NCBI GenBank assembly: GCA_964486145.1 | Contig: CAZAMT010000200.1 | Span: forward strand, 1 to 7,542 | Source: CAZAMT01 sp964486145 | GTDB lineage: Bacteria; Bacteroidota; Bacteroidia; Bacteroidales; JAAAOM01 | Length of the DNA stretch: 7,542 nt | Reading direction: 5' to 3' | Shown here: piece by piece, positions 1 to 6,243 of the stretch | How the letters are laid out: the number at the start of each line of letters is the position of its first letter | Numbering within the stretch: position 1 is the first letter of the stretch | The notes under the pieces: generated by a model | Database searches by the model: none | Seen by the model: the letters and a program-made list of their open reading frames with translations, nothing else | Told to the model about the DNA's origin: nothing | Position numbers and translations under genes: made by a program

Positions 1-11
1 AGGACTGCCTG

Positions 12-30
12 CCCCGATATTTTTTCGGGG
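12..30. other. GC-rich hairpin upstream of the first gene
   Basis: A 6-bp perfect stem (ccccga at 12-17 with tcgggg at 25-30) encloses a 7-nt T-rich loop. No clear T-run follows on either strand, so it is only a weak terminator candidate for whatever lies left of the window. It sits about 32 nt before the first start codon and could also be part of that gene's 5' leader. Confidence 0.35.
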
Positions 31-62
31 AGTTCAACGAAGTTAATTAATAAGGGTAAACC

Positions 63-1103
63 ATGGATAATAAAATAATCAGTCAAATCATCCAAAAAGT
101 TCAATTAGCCCAGAAAGGGGAGTTGTACAATGAAGAAATTTACAAGAAGGAACTCACTGCCGGGAATGAATTTTTGTTTTTCATTAAACCTGAAATTACC
201 TTGTTTTCATCTGAAATTAAGCTCAAGGAAATTTTAAAAATGGTATTTGCTAAAATTGAGAAGTTTAAACTAAAGGTTCAAAATATTCAGATTTTATCAG
301 CGCAGTATCTTGATGATTATGATATCATAGCAAAACATTATGGAGTAATCAACCGGCTTTCAAATGATGCCGGTAGCAATTTTTCAGAAGATGCCAGGAA
401 TAAATTTAAAAACGAATTTGGGATATCGGCTGACCAAACAGAAGTATTTGGCAGCTTACAATTTATAAAAGAGTTTCCTTATTTTACACCCATCGGACTG
501 GATTACTTATGGCAAAATGTTCCATTTGTAAAGCTTGCCGGTGGAACGTATGCACAAAAACTGTCACTTGACGGGCAGGAGATTTTTTTGGTAAATGGCT
601 TTCATCCGCGACAATTGGATCATTTCACAAAAGCTGATCGATCCATTATTACCATGACTCTCTGCGGAAATACAAACTGGGCGGAAGTACGACAAAATTT
701 TGTAGGTGCAACCAACCCTGTAAATGCACATGAGAAAAGCATTCGTAAAGAACTTCTTCTGAAAAAAGAAGAATTTGGACTGAAAACCGTGAACAGTAGT
801 TGGAACGGAGTGCATCTGTCGGCAGGTCCTGTGGAAGGACTGGTTGAACTTATAAGGTATAACTCAGATTTTAAGAATAACGACAAATCTACCATTGACG
901 CTTATTCATTTGGCCGCCGTTTAAGGGAAAATTTTTCTGAACAGCAGATCATGAAAATTATGGACAACTGTGATGTTTCTTTTGATGGCAAGTCGGTTCC
1001 GGTATTTGATCTTACCGAAGAAAAAAACAGCGATGAAGCGTTACGTCTTCTTATGCAGACCTTGCCAACCCTGGATGCTGAAGAAGGAGCAAAAACCGAA
1101 TAG
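63..1103 (+). CDS. Expanded nucleoside-diphosphate-kinase-like protein (346 aa)
   Basis: Probable NDP kinase-family protein, which would transfer the gamma-phosphate of an NTP to NDPs through a phosphohistidine in the cytoplasm. The N-terminal strand FFIKPEITL (39-47) and the helix/strand after it match the NDPK start. IITMTLCGN (195-203), then VRQNFVGATNP (209-219), SIRKE (226-230) and NGVHLSAGPVEGLVEL (248-263) match the NDPK second half in order. By this hand alignment the classical active-site set is present: K42, Y93, R210, T217, R228, N248, catalytic H251 and E262 (human NDPK K12, Y52, R88, T94, R105, N115, H118, E129). Typical NDPKs are about 140-150 aa. This one has an insertion of roughly 80-100 residues between Y93 and residue 195, plus a tail of about 80 residues. 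The usual HGSD is HLSA here. There is no signal peptide or membrane segment. An AAGGG sequence 7 nt before the ATG supports this start. The family is clear, the activity is inferred, and it may not replace a canonical ndk elsewhere in the genome. Confidence 0.75.
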   Translation: MDNKIISQIIQKVQLAQKGELYNEEIYKKELTAGNEFLFFIKPEITLFSSEIKLKEILKMVFAKIEKFKLKVQNIQILSAQYLDDYDIIAKHYGVINRLSNDAGSNFSEDARNKFKNEFGISADQTEVFGSLQFIKEFPYFTPIGLDYLWQNVPFVKLAGGTYAQKLSLDGQEIFLVNGFHPRQLDHFTKADRSIITMTLCGNTNWAEVRQNFVGATNPVNAHEKSIRKELLLKKEEFGLKTVNSSWNGVHLSAGPVEGLVELIRYNSDFKNNDKSTIDAYSFGRRLRENFSEQQIMKIMDNCDVSFDGKSVPVFDLTEEKNSDEALRLLMQTLPTLDAEEGAKTE

Positions 1104-1112
1104 AAACCAGCT

Positions 1113-1135
1113 ATTCAGGATTTGCAATCCTGAAT
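1113..1135 (+). terminator. Hairpin just after the NDPK-like gene
   Basis: A perfect 9-bp inverted repeat (attcaggat at 1113-1121, atcctgaat at 1127-1135) with a 5-nt loop starts 10 nt after the stop codon. It lacks a following T-run, so it is more likely a 3'-end stabilising or pausing hairpin than a complete intrinsic terminator. The GC-rich stem at 1157-1178 follows closely and may complete termination. Confidence 0.45.
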
Positions 1136-1152
1136 ACCACCTGAATACCATT

Positions 1153-1178
1153 AAAAAACCCCGACAATTGCCGGGGTT
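1153..1178 (-). terminator. Intrinsic terminator between convergent genes
   Basis: Perfect 7-bp stem aaccccg (1157-1163) with cggggtt (1172-1178) and an 8-nt loop. Read on the - strand, the stem runs into six T residues (complement of 1153-1158), about 20 nt after the TAG of the secreted-protein gene, which is a textbook intrinsic terminator. On the + strand it is followed only by ttgattattg, so it may act weakly in that direction for the NDPK-like gene. Confidence 0.85.
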
Positions 1179-1196
1179 GATTATTGAATTCCATCT

Positions 1197-2321
1197 CTAA
1201 TAAACATTGATCTGGTGGTGCCTTTTAACTACCATTTCCGGTTCACCTTCAAATGAGGTAATCAATCCGGTTACTTCAATATGGTTTCTGAGGAAATACC
1301 GTTGTGGTCTTCTGTGAAAATCACGGGCAATATAGCCCGGAACAACAACTGTAAAATCCTGGTATGGAAATCGGGCACCAACGTAGAGAAAATATTCATC
1401 CGTTTCATAAGCATAATATGTATCGCTTACTTTTCCATATACCCTGCGAACTTCACCCATGTGATAATAAGCATTGTAAGCTGAAATGGTGTGCACCGTA
1501 TAATGGCGATGATATCTCCATCTTTTTATCTCCGGATAAATTACACAATAATCCCGGTATACTCTTGGTGTCCAAACAATGTTTACATGTACAGGTCGTC
1601 GATACGGATAATACCTGGCCCGGTATTCAATGGGTCTTGGTTTATGTACATGAACATGAACATGTTTTTTTGTACGGACATATTTTCGATGGGTAGGATA
1701 ATGTTTAACTGAGCGATTAGCATTTACCTCGTTTCTACCAGAATGATGCCCCCGATTAACAGTTGTTGTGCTCTGCCTGTCAACTCGTTTACCGGAATTA
1801 GCTACACGTGGGCGATTTGTATTTGTAACATCCCTGCTACTGTGAATCGTCCTGCTATTGGATGTTGAATTTGTTGTAGCCCTTGATCTTGAATTGGTCG
1901 TCGTCCTCTGATTTGCAGAACGGGATTCCCGATTAGTATTGCTTTGAACCCTCGTACTTCTGCCAGGTTCGGTTGACTGACTTCTACTATTATTATTGTG
2001 AGAAGAGGTTCTGGTCGTTGCTCTGTTCCTGGTGTTTGGCGCGGGACTGGTGGCAGAACGGGTTGCTTCCACTTTTCTTGAAGATGCTTTTACTTCCTTT
2101 CTTCTGGTATCCGGGGCAGAAGCGCGGGAAGTTGTTGATGACCTGTTGTAAGACTTATTTGACTGACTGCGAGGCGATTTATCAGAGTAACTTCGTTCAT
2201 TTGTATTCCCCTTAACGCTTCTTTCTTCATTAGAGCTGGTCCTTCGCTGTGCTGTTACATTCATTATAACAGCGGTTGCGAGTAATACTGATATGATGGT
2301 AATTTTTTTCATGGCTCGCAT
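1197..2321 (-). CDS. Secreted basic Ser/Arg/Asn/Thr-rich protein with C-terminal OB-fold-like domain
   Basis: Unnamed exported protein of 374 aa. Residues 1-24 form a signal peptide: Lys at 5-6, a hydrophobic core from 9 to 20, and likely cleavage at VTA|Q after residue 24. Residues 25-205 are low-complexity and strongly basic, dominated by Ser, Arg, Thr and Asn, and probably disordered. Residues 206-275 are rich in Tyr, Arg and His and include alternating HVHVHVH (220-226). Residues 290-374 resemble a compact OB-fold, with VYGKVSD, a YFLYVGARFPYQDFTVVVPG segment (310-329), then VTGLITSFEGEPEMVV (350-365) and a terminal QINVY. This is the pattern of small OB domains that end in VTG.I..Y.G.PEI followed by QI.V. 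The function is unknown. Binding a polyanion such as nucleic acid or polysaccharide outside the cytoplasm is an inference from charge and fold. Translation could also begin at Met4 (MKKITII), which makes a more standard signal peptide; the A-rich stretch before Met1 favours the longer start. A perfect terminator follows the stop codon. Confidence 0.8.
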   Translation of the reverse strand: MRAMKKITIISVLLATAVIMNVTAQRRTSSNEERSVKGNTNERSYSDKSPRSQSNKSYNRSSTTSRASAPDTRRKEVKASSRKVEATRSATSPAPNTRNRATTRTSSHNNNSRSQSTEPGRSTRVQSNTNRESRSANQRTTTNSRSRATTNSTSNSRTIHSSRDVTNTNRPRVANSGKRVDRQSTTTVNRGHHSGRNEVNANRSVKHYPTHRKYVRTKKHVHVHVHKPRPIEYRARYYPYRRPVHVNIVWTPRVYRDYCVIYPEIKRWRYHRHYTVHTISAYNAYYHMGEVRRVYGKVSDTYYAYETDEYFLYVGARFPYQDFTVVVPGYIARDFHRRPQRYFLRNHIEVTGLITSFEGEPEMVVKRHHQINVY

Positions 2322-2741
2322 TTTTTAGTTAAACATGCTTTCAATAAAATAATATCAAAATCTTTGCCATAAAATATATAGTATTGATTTTGTGATTTTT
2401 AAAGATGTATTGAAAGCATTCTTTCAATTCATTGTTTCATAATTTAAGAGCAGATTATAGCAAAAATGCAGGGAAGGTAAATCTTTAATTAAAGCCAAAA
2501 TTTGTACCAAACTATTTTAATCATCGCCATGTTTGTTCAAAATTTATAAATTTCTGTGACATTGGTCATTTCTTGATTTTTATCATTATAATCCTGATTT
2601 TTTTATTGAATATTAGCTAAAATTTCAAGTAACAATAGCACCTGTAAATGATTAATAAATGAAACAGACGTTGTTTTGGATAGAATTTTAGAATCTTTTG
2701 GTAGCCAAATTTCCAGGCATTGTCATAAATTATAAATAAAT
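2322..2741. other. A/T-rich intergenic region between divergent genes
   Basis: This 420-bp gap separates the starts of the secreted-protein gene (-) and ald (+), so it should hold both promoters. I find no convincing ORF, RNA gene or full TTTG/TAnnTTTG promoter in it. It does contain a 12-bp inverted repeat (2335-2346 with 2408-2419), a 20-nt hairpin (2409-2428), a perfect 12-nt palindrome (2483-2494) and a perfect 14-nt A/T palindrome (2540-2553). The palindromes are made only of common A/T-rich words and may be chance. Confidence 0.6.
2335..2428. repeat. Inverted repeat cluster (tattgaaagcat) before the secreted-protein gene
   Basis: A perfect 12-bp repeat occurs in opposite orientations at 2335-2346 and 2408-2419, 61 bp apart. 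A third, partial copy (ctttcaat, 2421-2428) forms an 8-bp stem with 2409-2416 around a 4-nt loop. A further 7-bp pair (2356-2362 with 2386-2392) nests inside. The cluster begins 14 bp upstream of the - strand start codon, so it could be operator sites or a folded 5' leader of that gene. Confidence 0.5.
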
Positions 2742-3854
2742 ATGAAAATTGGATGTGTTAAAGAAATAAAAAGACATGAATATCGCGTGGGGCTTACTCC
2801 TTCATGCGTGAAATCGTATGTTAGTCGCGGACATCAGGTATTTATGGAAAAAAATGCAGGTGCATCTGCCGGCTTCCCTGATTCTCAGTACGAAAGTGCT
2901 GGAGCCTGCATTGAGGAAGACAGGAGGTCTATTTTTGATAAAAGTGATATGATTGTCAAAGTGAAAGAGCCTCAACCTGAAGAATTTGACTTGTTTCATG
3001 AGGATCAAATCCTTTACACGTATTTGCACCTCGCTGCAAGTAAAGAATTAACTGAAGGGTTGATGGCCATGAAAATTAAGGCTGTGGCATACGAAACCAT
3101 TGAAGAGGATATTGGATATTTACCCTGTTTGAAACCAATGAGTGAAATTGCCGGCCGGTTAAGTATTCAGGAAGGTGCAAAATATCTTGAAAAAACATTT
3201 GGCGGTAGAGGTATATTGTTAGGCGGTGTGCCAGGTGTCAGGCGAGGTAAAGTAGCCATCATTGGAGGTGGTGTCGTTGGTACCAATGCATGTAAAATAG
3301 CTGTAGGAATAGGCGCCGATGTTACTTTACTCGATATTGATTCGAACCGGTTAGCATACCTCGATGATATTTTTGGTTCCAGGATAAATACACTGTATAG
3401 TACTGATCATAATATCGAATCAATTTTGGCTGAAAGCGATTTGGTAATTGGTGCTGTTTTGCTTACAGGCGCTAAAGCACCAAATCTTATTCGAAGGGAA
3501 CACCTGAAAATCATGAAAACTGGTGCCGTAATTGTTGATGTAGCTGTTGATCAGGGTGGTTGTGCAGAAACAACAAGACCAACCACACACGATGATCCCG
3601 TGTATGTTGTTGATGATGTTGTTCATTATTGCGTAGCCAATATGCCAGGTGTTGTAGCTTTAAGTTCTACCAATGCACTCACCAGCACAACATTGCCTTA
3701 TGGGCTTCGGATTGCTGAAGAAGGACTGGAACAGGCATGTGAACATTCAAATGCAATTAAAATGGGTATAAACCTGTACAAAGGAAAATGTGTATACCAA
3801 AATGTAGCAGATACATTTAACATTGAATATACACCATTGGATGAGATGCTCTAA
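2742..3854 (+). CDS. ald: Alanine dehydrogenase
   Basis: Catalyses reversible NAD-dependent oxidative deamination of L-alanine to pyruvate and ammonium in the cytoplasm, linking alanine use to central carbon and nitrogen metabolism. The 370-aa length matches the family (about 371). Key residues fall at the standard positions: R15 in HEYRVGLTP, K75 in KVKEPQ, H96 in LHLA and D270 in VDVAVDQGG. The Rossmann motif is G175-x-G177-x-x-G180, and D198 ends the second strand (LLD), as expected for NAD rather than NADP preference. NMPGVV (300-305) and ALTSTTLPY near the C-terminus are also typical. The start is fixed by MKIGCVKEIK aligning with the family N-terminus; it is preceded by an A/T-rich leader without a Shine-Dalgarno. 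The gene stands alone and is followed 16 nt later by a strong terminator, so it is probably monocistronic. Pyridine nucleotide transhydrogenase alpha subunits are related, but the length and residues favour Ald. Confidence 0.97.
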   Translation: MKIGCVKEIKRHEYRVGLTPSCVKSYVSRGHQVFMEKNAGASAGFPDSQYESAGACIEEDRRSIFDKSDMIVKVKEPQPEEFDLFHEDQILYTYLHLAASKELTEGLMAMKIKAVAYETIEEDIGYLPCLKPMSEIAGRLSIQEGAKYLEKTFGGRGILLGGVPGVRRGKVAIIGGGVVGTNACKIAVGIGADVTLLDIDSNRLAYLDDIFGSRINTLYSTDHNIESILAESDLVIGAVLLTGAKAPNLIRREHLKIMKTGAVIVDVAVDQGGCAETTRPTTHDDPVYVVDDVVHYCVANMPGVVALSSTNALTSTTLPYGLRIAEEGLEQACEHSNAIKMGINLYKGKCVYQNVADTFNIEYTPLDEML

Positions 3855-3870
3855 CTACTAATTAAACTGA

Positions 3871-3898
3871 AAAAGCTGCTGTTACAGGCAGCTTTTTT
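3871..3898 (+). terminator. Bidirectional intrinsic terminator after ald
   Basis: A perfect 9-bp stem, aaaagctgc (3871-3879) with gcagctttt (3888-3896), has an 8-nt loop and a T-run reaching 3898 on the + strand. Read on the - strand the stem ends in five T residues, so it can also terminate the convergent membrane-protein gene, whose stop codon lies immediately to the right at 3900-3902. Confidence 0.9.
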
Positions 3899-3899
3899 A

Positions 3900-4346
3900 T
3901 TAAAACCATGTTGTACCATAATTCTGAAACGGCCAGGGGATGGCAAATAATATCAGAACAAGAGCGATGAGTTGAAAAAAGAAAGTACGTTTAAATTTTA
4001 ATACCGAGGTTTCAGCCCTCTTGGCAGAAACCGATCCAATCGTTATCAATGCAATAGAAATAATCATTAATACCAAATGCTCTATTAGAAAAAAACGATA
4101 GAACGGTTCTTTAAATGAAGCAACTTCAAAAATCACTTTCGGACTAATAAAATATAAAATCAAACCAATAATAAGCTGCAGATGTGCCAGGGACATAACA
4201 ATAACATTCATTCGTTGATCAGTTTTATTAAAGACACTTCGCTTCATCCATTTAACCAACGCATTTACAATTATAATGAGTAAAAATAAAAGAAGTAACC
4301 ATCGAAATCCGGAATGAGCGTGCTTTAAAATATTATAAAAAACCAT
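3900..4346 (-). CDS. Small four-helix membrane protein, possible cytochrome b-like
   Basis: A 148-aa integral inner-membrane protein. Four hydrophobic segments are visible at about residues 13-32, 47-67, 86-106 and 121-138, separated by short basic loops (KWMKR, KRAETSVLKFKR). Histidines H9 and H11 (HAHSGFRW) lie just before helix 1, H55 (LAHLQL) is in helix 2 and H90 (EHLVLM) is in helix 3. This resembles Bacteroidota proteins often annotated loosely as cytochrome b or cytochrome b561-like. Haem binding by the intramembrane histidines is plausible but not shown by the sequence, and no catalytic motif is visible. There is no cleavable signal peptide. The gene is divergent from cinA, with 114 bp between start codons, and shares the bidirectional terminator with ald. 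A function tied to either neighbour cannot be claimed. Confidence 0.82.
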   Translation of the reverse strand: MVFYNILKHAHSGFRWLLLLFLLIIIVNALVKWMKRSVFNKTDQRMNVIVMSLAHLQLIIGLILYFISPKVIFEVASFKEPFYRFFLIEHLVLMIISIALITIGSVSAKRAETSVLKFKRTFFFQLIALVLILFAIPWPFQNYGTTWF

Positions 4347-4423
4347 AGTTTTGCTGTATTTGTAGAAAAACGTGTTTATACATGTTTTATTGAACAGAAA
4401 AACAGTTTAAAAGTTTATCACAG

Positions 4424-4444
4424 TACATTTGTCAGACAAACATA
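4424..4444. promoter_or_regulatory. Overlapping face-to-face promoter -7 boxes
   Basis: On the + strand TACATTTG (4424-4431) matches the Bacteroidota -7 consensus TAnnTTTG exactly; it would start cinA transcription near 4438 with a leader of about 22 nt. On the - strand TATGTTTG (complement of 4437-4444) also matches exactly; TTTT lies 19 nt upstream of it (complement of 4464-4467) as a near-consensus -33 box, and it would serve the membrane-protein gene. The two boxes form an interrupted palindrome centred on 4434 with a perfect tttgtc/gacaaa core. No -33 TTTG is visible for the + strand copy, so these are candidates only. Confidence 0.45.
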
Positions 4445-4460
4445 TTTTAATTCATTTTTA

Positions 4461-5708
4461 ATGAAAACAGCAAACATCATTACCATTGGAGATGAAATTC
4501 TAATTGGGCAGGTTGTTGATTCAAATTCTGCGTGGATAGCTCAACAAATCAACAAACTGGGCATTCAAATTCATGAAATACGTTCCATTTCCGATGACTA
4601 TAATCATATTATTCATTCTCTGGAGGATGCATCATCACAAGCGGATGTTGTCATTGTTACCGGAGGACTTGGGCCAACGAAAGATGATAAAACCAAAGAT
4701 GCCCTTTGCACTTATTTCAATACTGAATTGGTAATGCACAACCCAACCCTGAAACATATTGAATCATTTTTCAGCCTGCGGGGTATGAGCGTAAACGAGT
4801 TAAACAAAGCGCAAGCACAAATACCTGCCGGATGCATTCCTTTGCATAATGATTCAGGCACAGCTCCCGGAATGTGGTTTGAAAAGAATGAAACATTTTA
4901 TATATTTCTTCCGGGTGTGCCTTATGAAATGAAATCACTAATGGAAAAGCAGGTACTGCCACGGCTTAAACATTTTTCTGATGAAATGATATTTCATAAA
5001 ACTATAATTACCCAGGGAATTGCAGAGTCGGTGTTGGCTGAAAAAATTGCTGGCTGGGAAAACAATCTGCCCGAGGAGCTAAAACTGGCTTACCTTCCAC
5101 GACCGGGGATGGTAAGATTACGGTTATCCATAATTGGTAAAGATAGTATTACCATGGAAAATCAACTGAATCAATCCATTGAAAATCTAAAAAATCTTAT
5201 TCCGGAGTATTTTTTTGGATACGATGATGAAATGCCCGAAGAAACTATAGGAAAATTGTTAATAAATAAAGGCAATAAAACCCTTTCAACAGCAGAAAGC
5301 TGCACAGGTGGAGCTATCGCGAGTATGATTACAACTGTTCCCGGCAGTTCCAGATATTTCAGGGGTTCGGTAGTTGCCTATGATAATGACATTAAGGTGA
5401 ACCGGTTGCATGTATCCCGGGAACTTATAAATAACCACGGAGCCGTGAGCCAGCCTGTGGTGGAAGCGATGGCAAAAGGTGCCATCAAAGCCCTGGATTC
5501 AGATTATGCCATATCAACCTCGGGTATTGCAGGGCCTACTGGTGGTACAGCAGAAAAACCCGTTGGAACAGTTTGGATTGCGGTTGCATCCCGAAATCAA
5601 ATTGTATCAGAGAGATATCAGTTTGGTGAAAACAGAGAACGAAACATTACCAAATCAGTAATGACAGGATTGAATATGCTTCGAAAAATGATATTGGAGC
5701 AGTTGTGA
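4461..5708 (+). CDS. cinA: CinA family protein (MoCF-like domain plus NMN deamidase domain)
   Basis: Two-domain cytoplasmic protein of 415 aa, the usual CinA length. The N-terminal MoaB/MogA-like domain (about 1-165) carries IGDEILIGQVVDSNS (9-23), TGGLGPTKDD (67-76) and LPGVPYEM (150-157). In characterised CinA proteins this half has ADP-ribose or related pyrophosphatase activity. A linker/KH-like region follows (about 170-255). The C-terminal PncC-type domain (about 260-415) has STAESCTGG (276-284) with the catalytic-type Ser at S280, then Y307 and K312 (VVAYDNDIK), GAVSQPVV (327-334) and TSGIAGPTGG (353-362). This domain hydrolyses nicotinamide mononucleotide to nicotinic acid mononucleotide plus ammonia, recycling pyridine nucleotides. 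Despite its name (competence/damage-inducible protein A), a competence role is not implied here. The start is set by MKTANIITIGDE aligning with the family; the leader is A/T-rich without a Shine-Dalgarno. No strong terminator follows, so readthrough into rpmB is possible. Confidence 0.95.
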   Translation: MKTANIITIGDEILIGQVVDSNSAWIAQQINKLGIQIHEIRSISDDYNHIIHSLEDASSQADVVIVTGGLGPTKDDKTKDALCTYFNTELVMHNPTLKHIESFFSLRGMSVNELNKAQAQIPAGCIPLHNDSGTAPGMWFEKNETFYIFLPGVPYEMKSLMEKQVLPRLKHFSDEMIFHKTIITQGIAESVLAEKIAGWENNLPEELKLAYLPRPGMVRLRLSIIGKDSITMENQLNQSIENLKNLIPEYFFGYDDEMPEETIGKLLINKGNKTLSTAESCTGGAIASMITTVPGSSRYFRGSVVAYDNDIKVNRLHVSRELINNHGAVSQPVVEAMAKGAIKALDSDYAISTSGIAGPTGGTAEKPVGTVWIAVASRNQIVSERYQFGENRERNITKSVMTGLNMLRKMILEQL

Positions 5709-5729
5709 GCCGAAAAACTTATGTAAACA

Positions 5730-5761
5730 TTTGATTTTTTCATTAAAAATCACGTATTTTG
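5730..5761 (+). promoter_or_regulatory. Probable promoter of the rpmB operon
   Basis: TTTG (5730-5733) is followed after 21 nt by TATTTTG (5755-5761), close to the Bacteroidota TTTG / TAnnTTTG arrangement but one nucleotide short in the -7 box. It would start transcription around 5767-5770, about 30 nt before rpmB. Inside the spacer gattttt (5733-5739) pairs with aaaaatc (5745-5751), a weak A/T hairpin that I do not count as a cinA terminator. Confidence 0.5.
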
Positions 5762-5798
5762 CGAACTGTTTAAAAAATGATGATTAAAGCTTAATATA

Positions 5799-6041
5799 AT
5801 GTCACAGGTTTGTCAAATAACAGGAAAAAGAGTAACCGTTGGTAACAATGTTTCTCACTCAAAAAGAAGGACAAAACGAACGTTTTATCCAAACTTATTT
5901 GTTAAAAAGTTTTATTTACCCGAAGAGAAGCGATGGATAACTTTAAAGGTATCGGCCGCAGGTATTAGAAACATCAGTAAAAAGGGTTTGAAGTCAGCAT
6001 TGACAGAGGCTCAAAGCAAAGGATATATTCATTCTTATTAA
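5799..6041 (+). CDS. rpmB: 50S ribosomal protein bL28
   Basis: An 80-aa basic structural protein of the large ribosomal subunit. It starts MSQVCQITGKR, followed by the characteristic GNNVSHSKRRTKRTFYPN (15-32), WITLKVSAAGIRNISKKG (46-63) and a short C-terminus. The N-terminal VCQITGKR and NNVSHS blocks are diagnostic of L28. Only one cysteine (C5) is present, so this is a zinc-free form. It is the first gene of an apparent operon, with rpmG 13 nt downstream, and is preceded by a candidate promoter. No Shine-Dalgarno is present; the leader reads cttaatata before ATG. Confidence 0.98.
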   Translation: MSQVCQITGKRVTVGNNVSHSKRRTKRTFYPNLFVKKFYLPEEKRWITLKVSAAGIRNISKKGLKSALTEAQSKGYIHSY

Positions 6042-6054
6042 AGATTTATAAATC

Positions 6055-6237
6055 ATGGCTAAGAAAGGTAACAGAGTACAGGTTATATTGGAATGTACAG
6101 AACATAAAGACAGTGGTAAGCCTGGGACATCACGCTATATCACAACCAAAAACAGGAAAAACACTCCGGAAAGACTTGAAATCAAAAAGTTCAATCCGAT
6201 ATTAAATAAAGTAACTGTTCACAGAGAAATAAAATAA
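6055..6237 (+). CDS. rpmG: 50S ribosomal protein bL33
   Basis: A 60-aa basic protein of the large subunit near the tRNA exit region. MAKKGNRVQVILECTEH (1-17) is followed by SRYITTKNRKNTPERLEIKK (26-45) and KFNPILNKVTVHREIK at the end, all clear L33 signatures. Only one cysteine (C14) is present, so the CXXC zinc pairs of the Zn-ribbon form are absent. The length is a little above the 50-55 aa of many bacteria. It is tightly linked: 13 nt after rpmB and 6 nt before the DUF4295 gene, so it is almost certainly cotranscribed with both. Confidence 0.98.
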   Translation: MAKKGNRVQVILECTEHKDSGKPGTSRYITTKNRKNTPERLEIKKFNPILNKVTVHREIK

Positions 6238-6243
6238 TTTGTT

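Noticed and set aside
564..895. Two - strand open frames inside the NDPK-like gene
   Set aside because: They overlap a well-supported gene, overlap each other, and their translations show no recognisable domain or sensible start context.
970..1200. + strand open frame overlapping the end of the NDPK-like gene
   Set aside because: It runs through two hairpins including the terminator and has no plausible protein composition.
1281..2215. Several + strand open frames opposite the secreted-protein gene
   Set aside because: They are shadows of the repetitive, basic coding sequence on the - strand, rich in Cys, Trp and Ile from antisense codons, with no leader signals.
2483..2553. Perfect A/T palindromes ctttaattaaag and aaatttataaattt
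   Set aside because: Both are built of the commonest words in this A/T-rich gap and have no fixed relation to a promoter; noted in the intergenic entry but not claimed as sites.
2557..2568. tgacattggtca as a regulator half-site palindrome
   Set aside because: Only 4-bp arms match, which is expected by chance at this length.
5733..5751. Hairpin after cinA as a terminator
   Set aside because: The stem is almost all A/T, has no following T-run, and lies in the spacer of the likely rpmB promoter.
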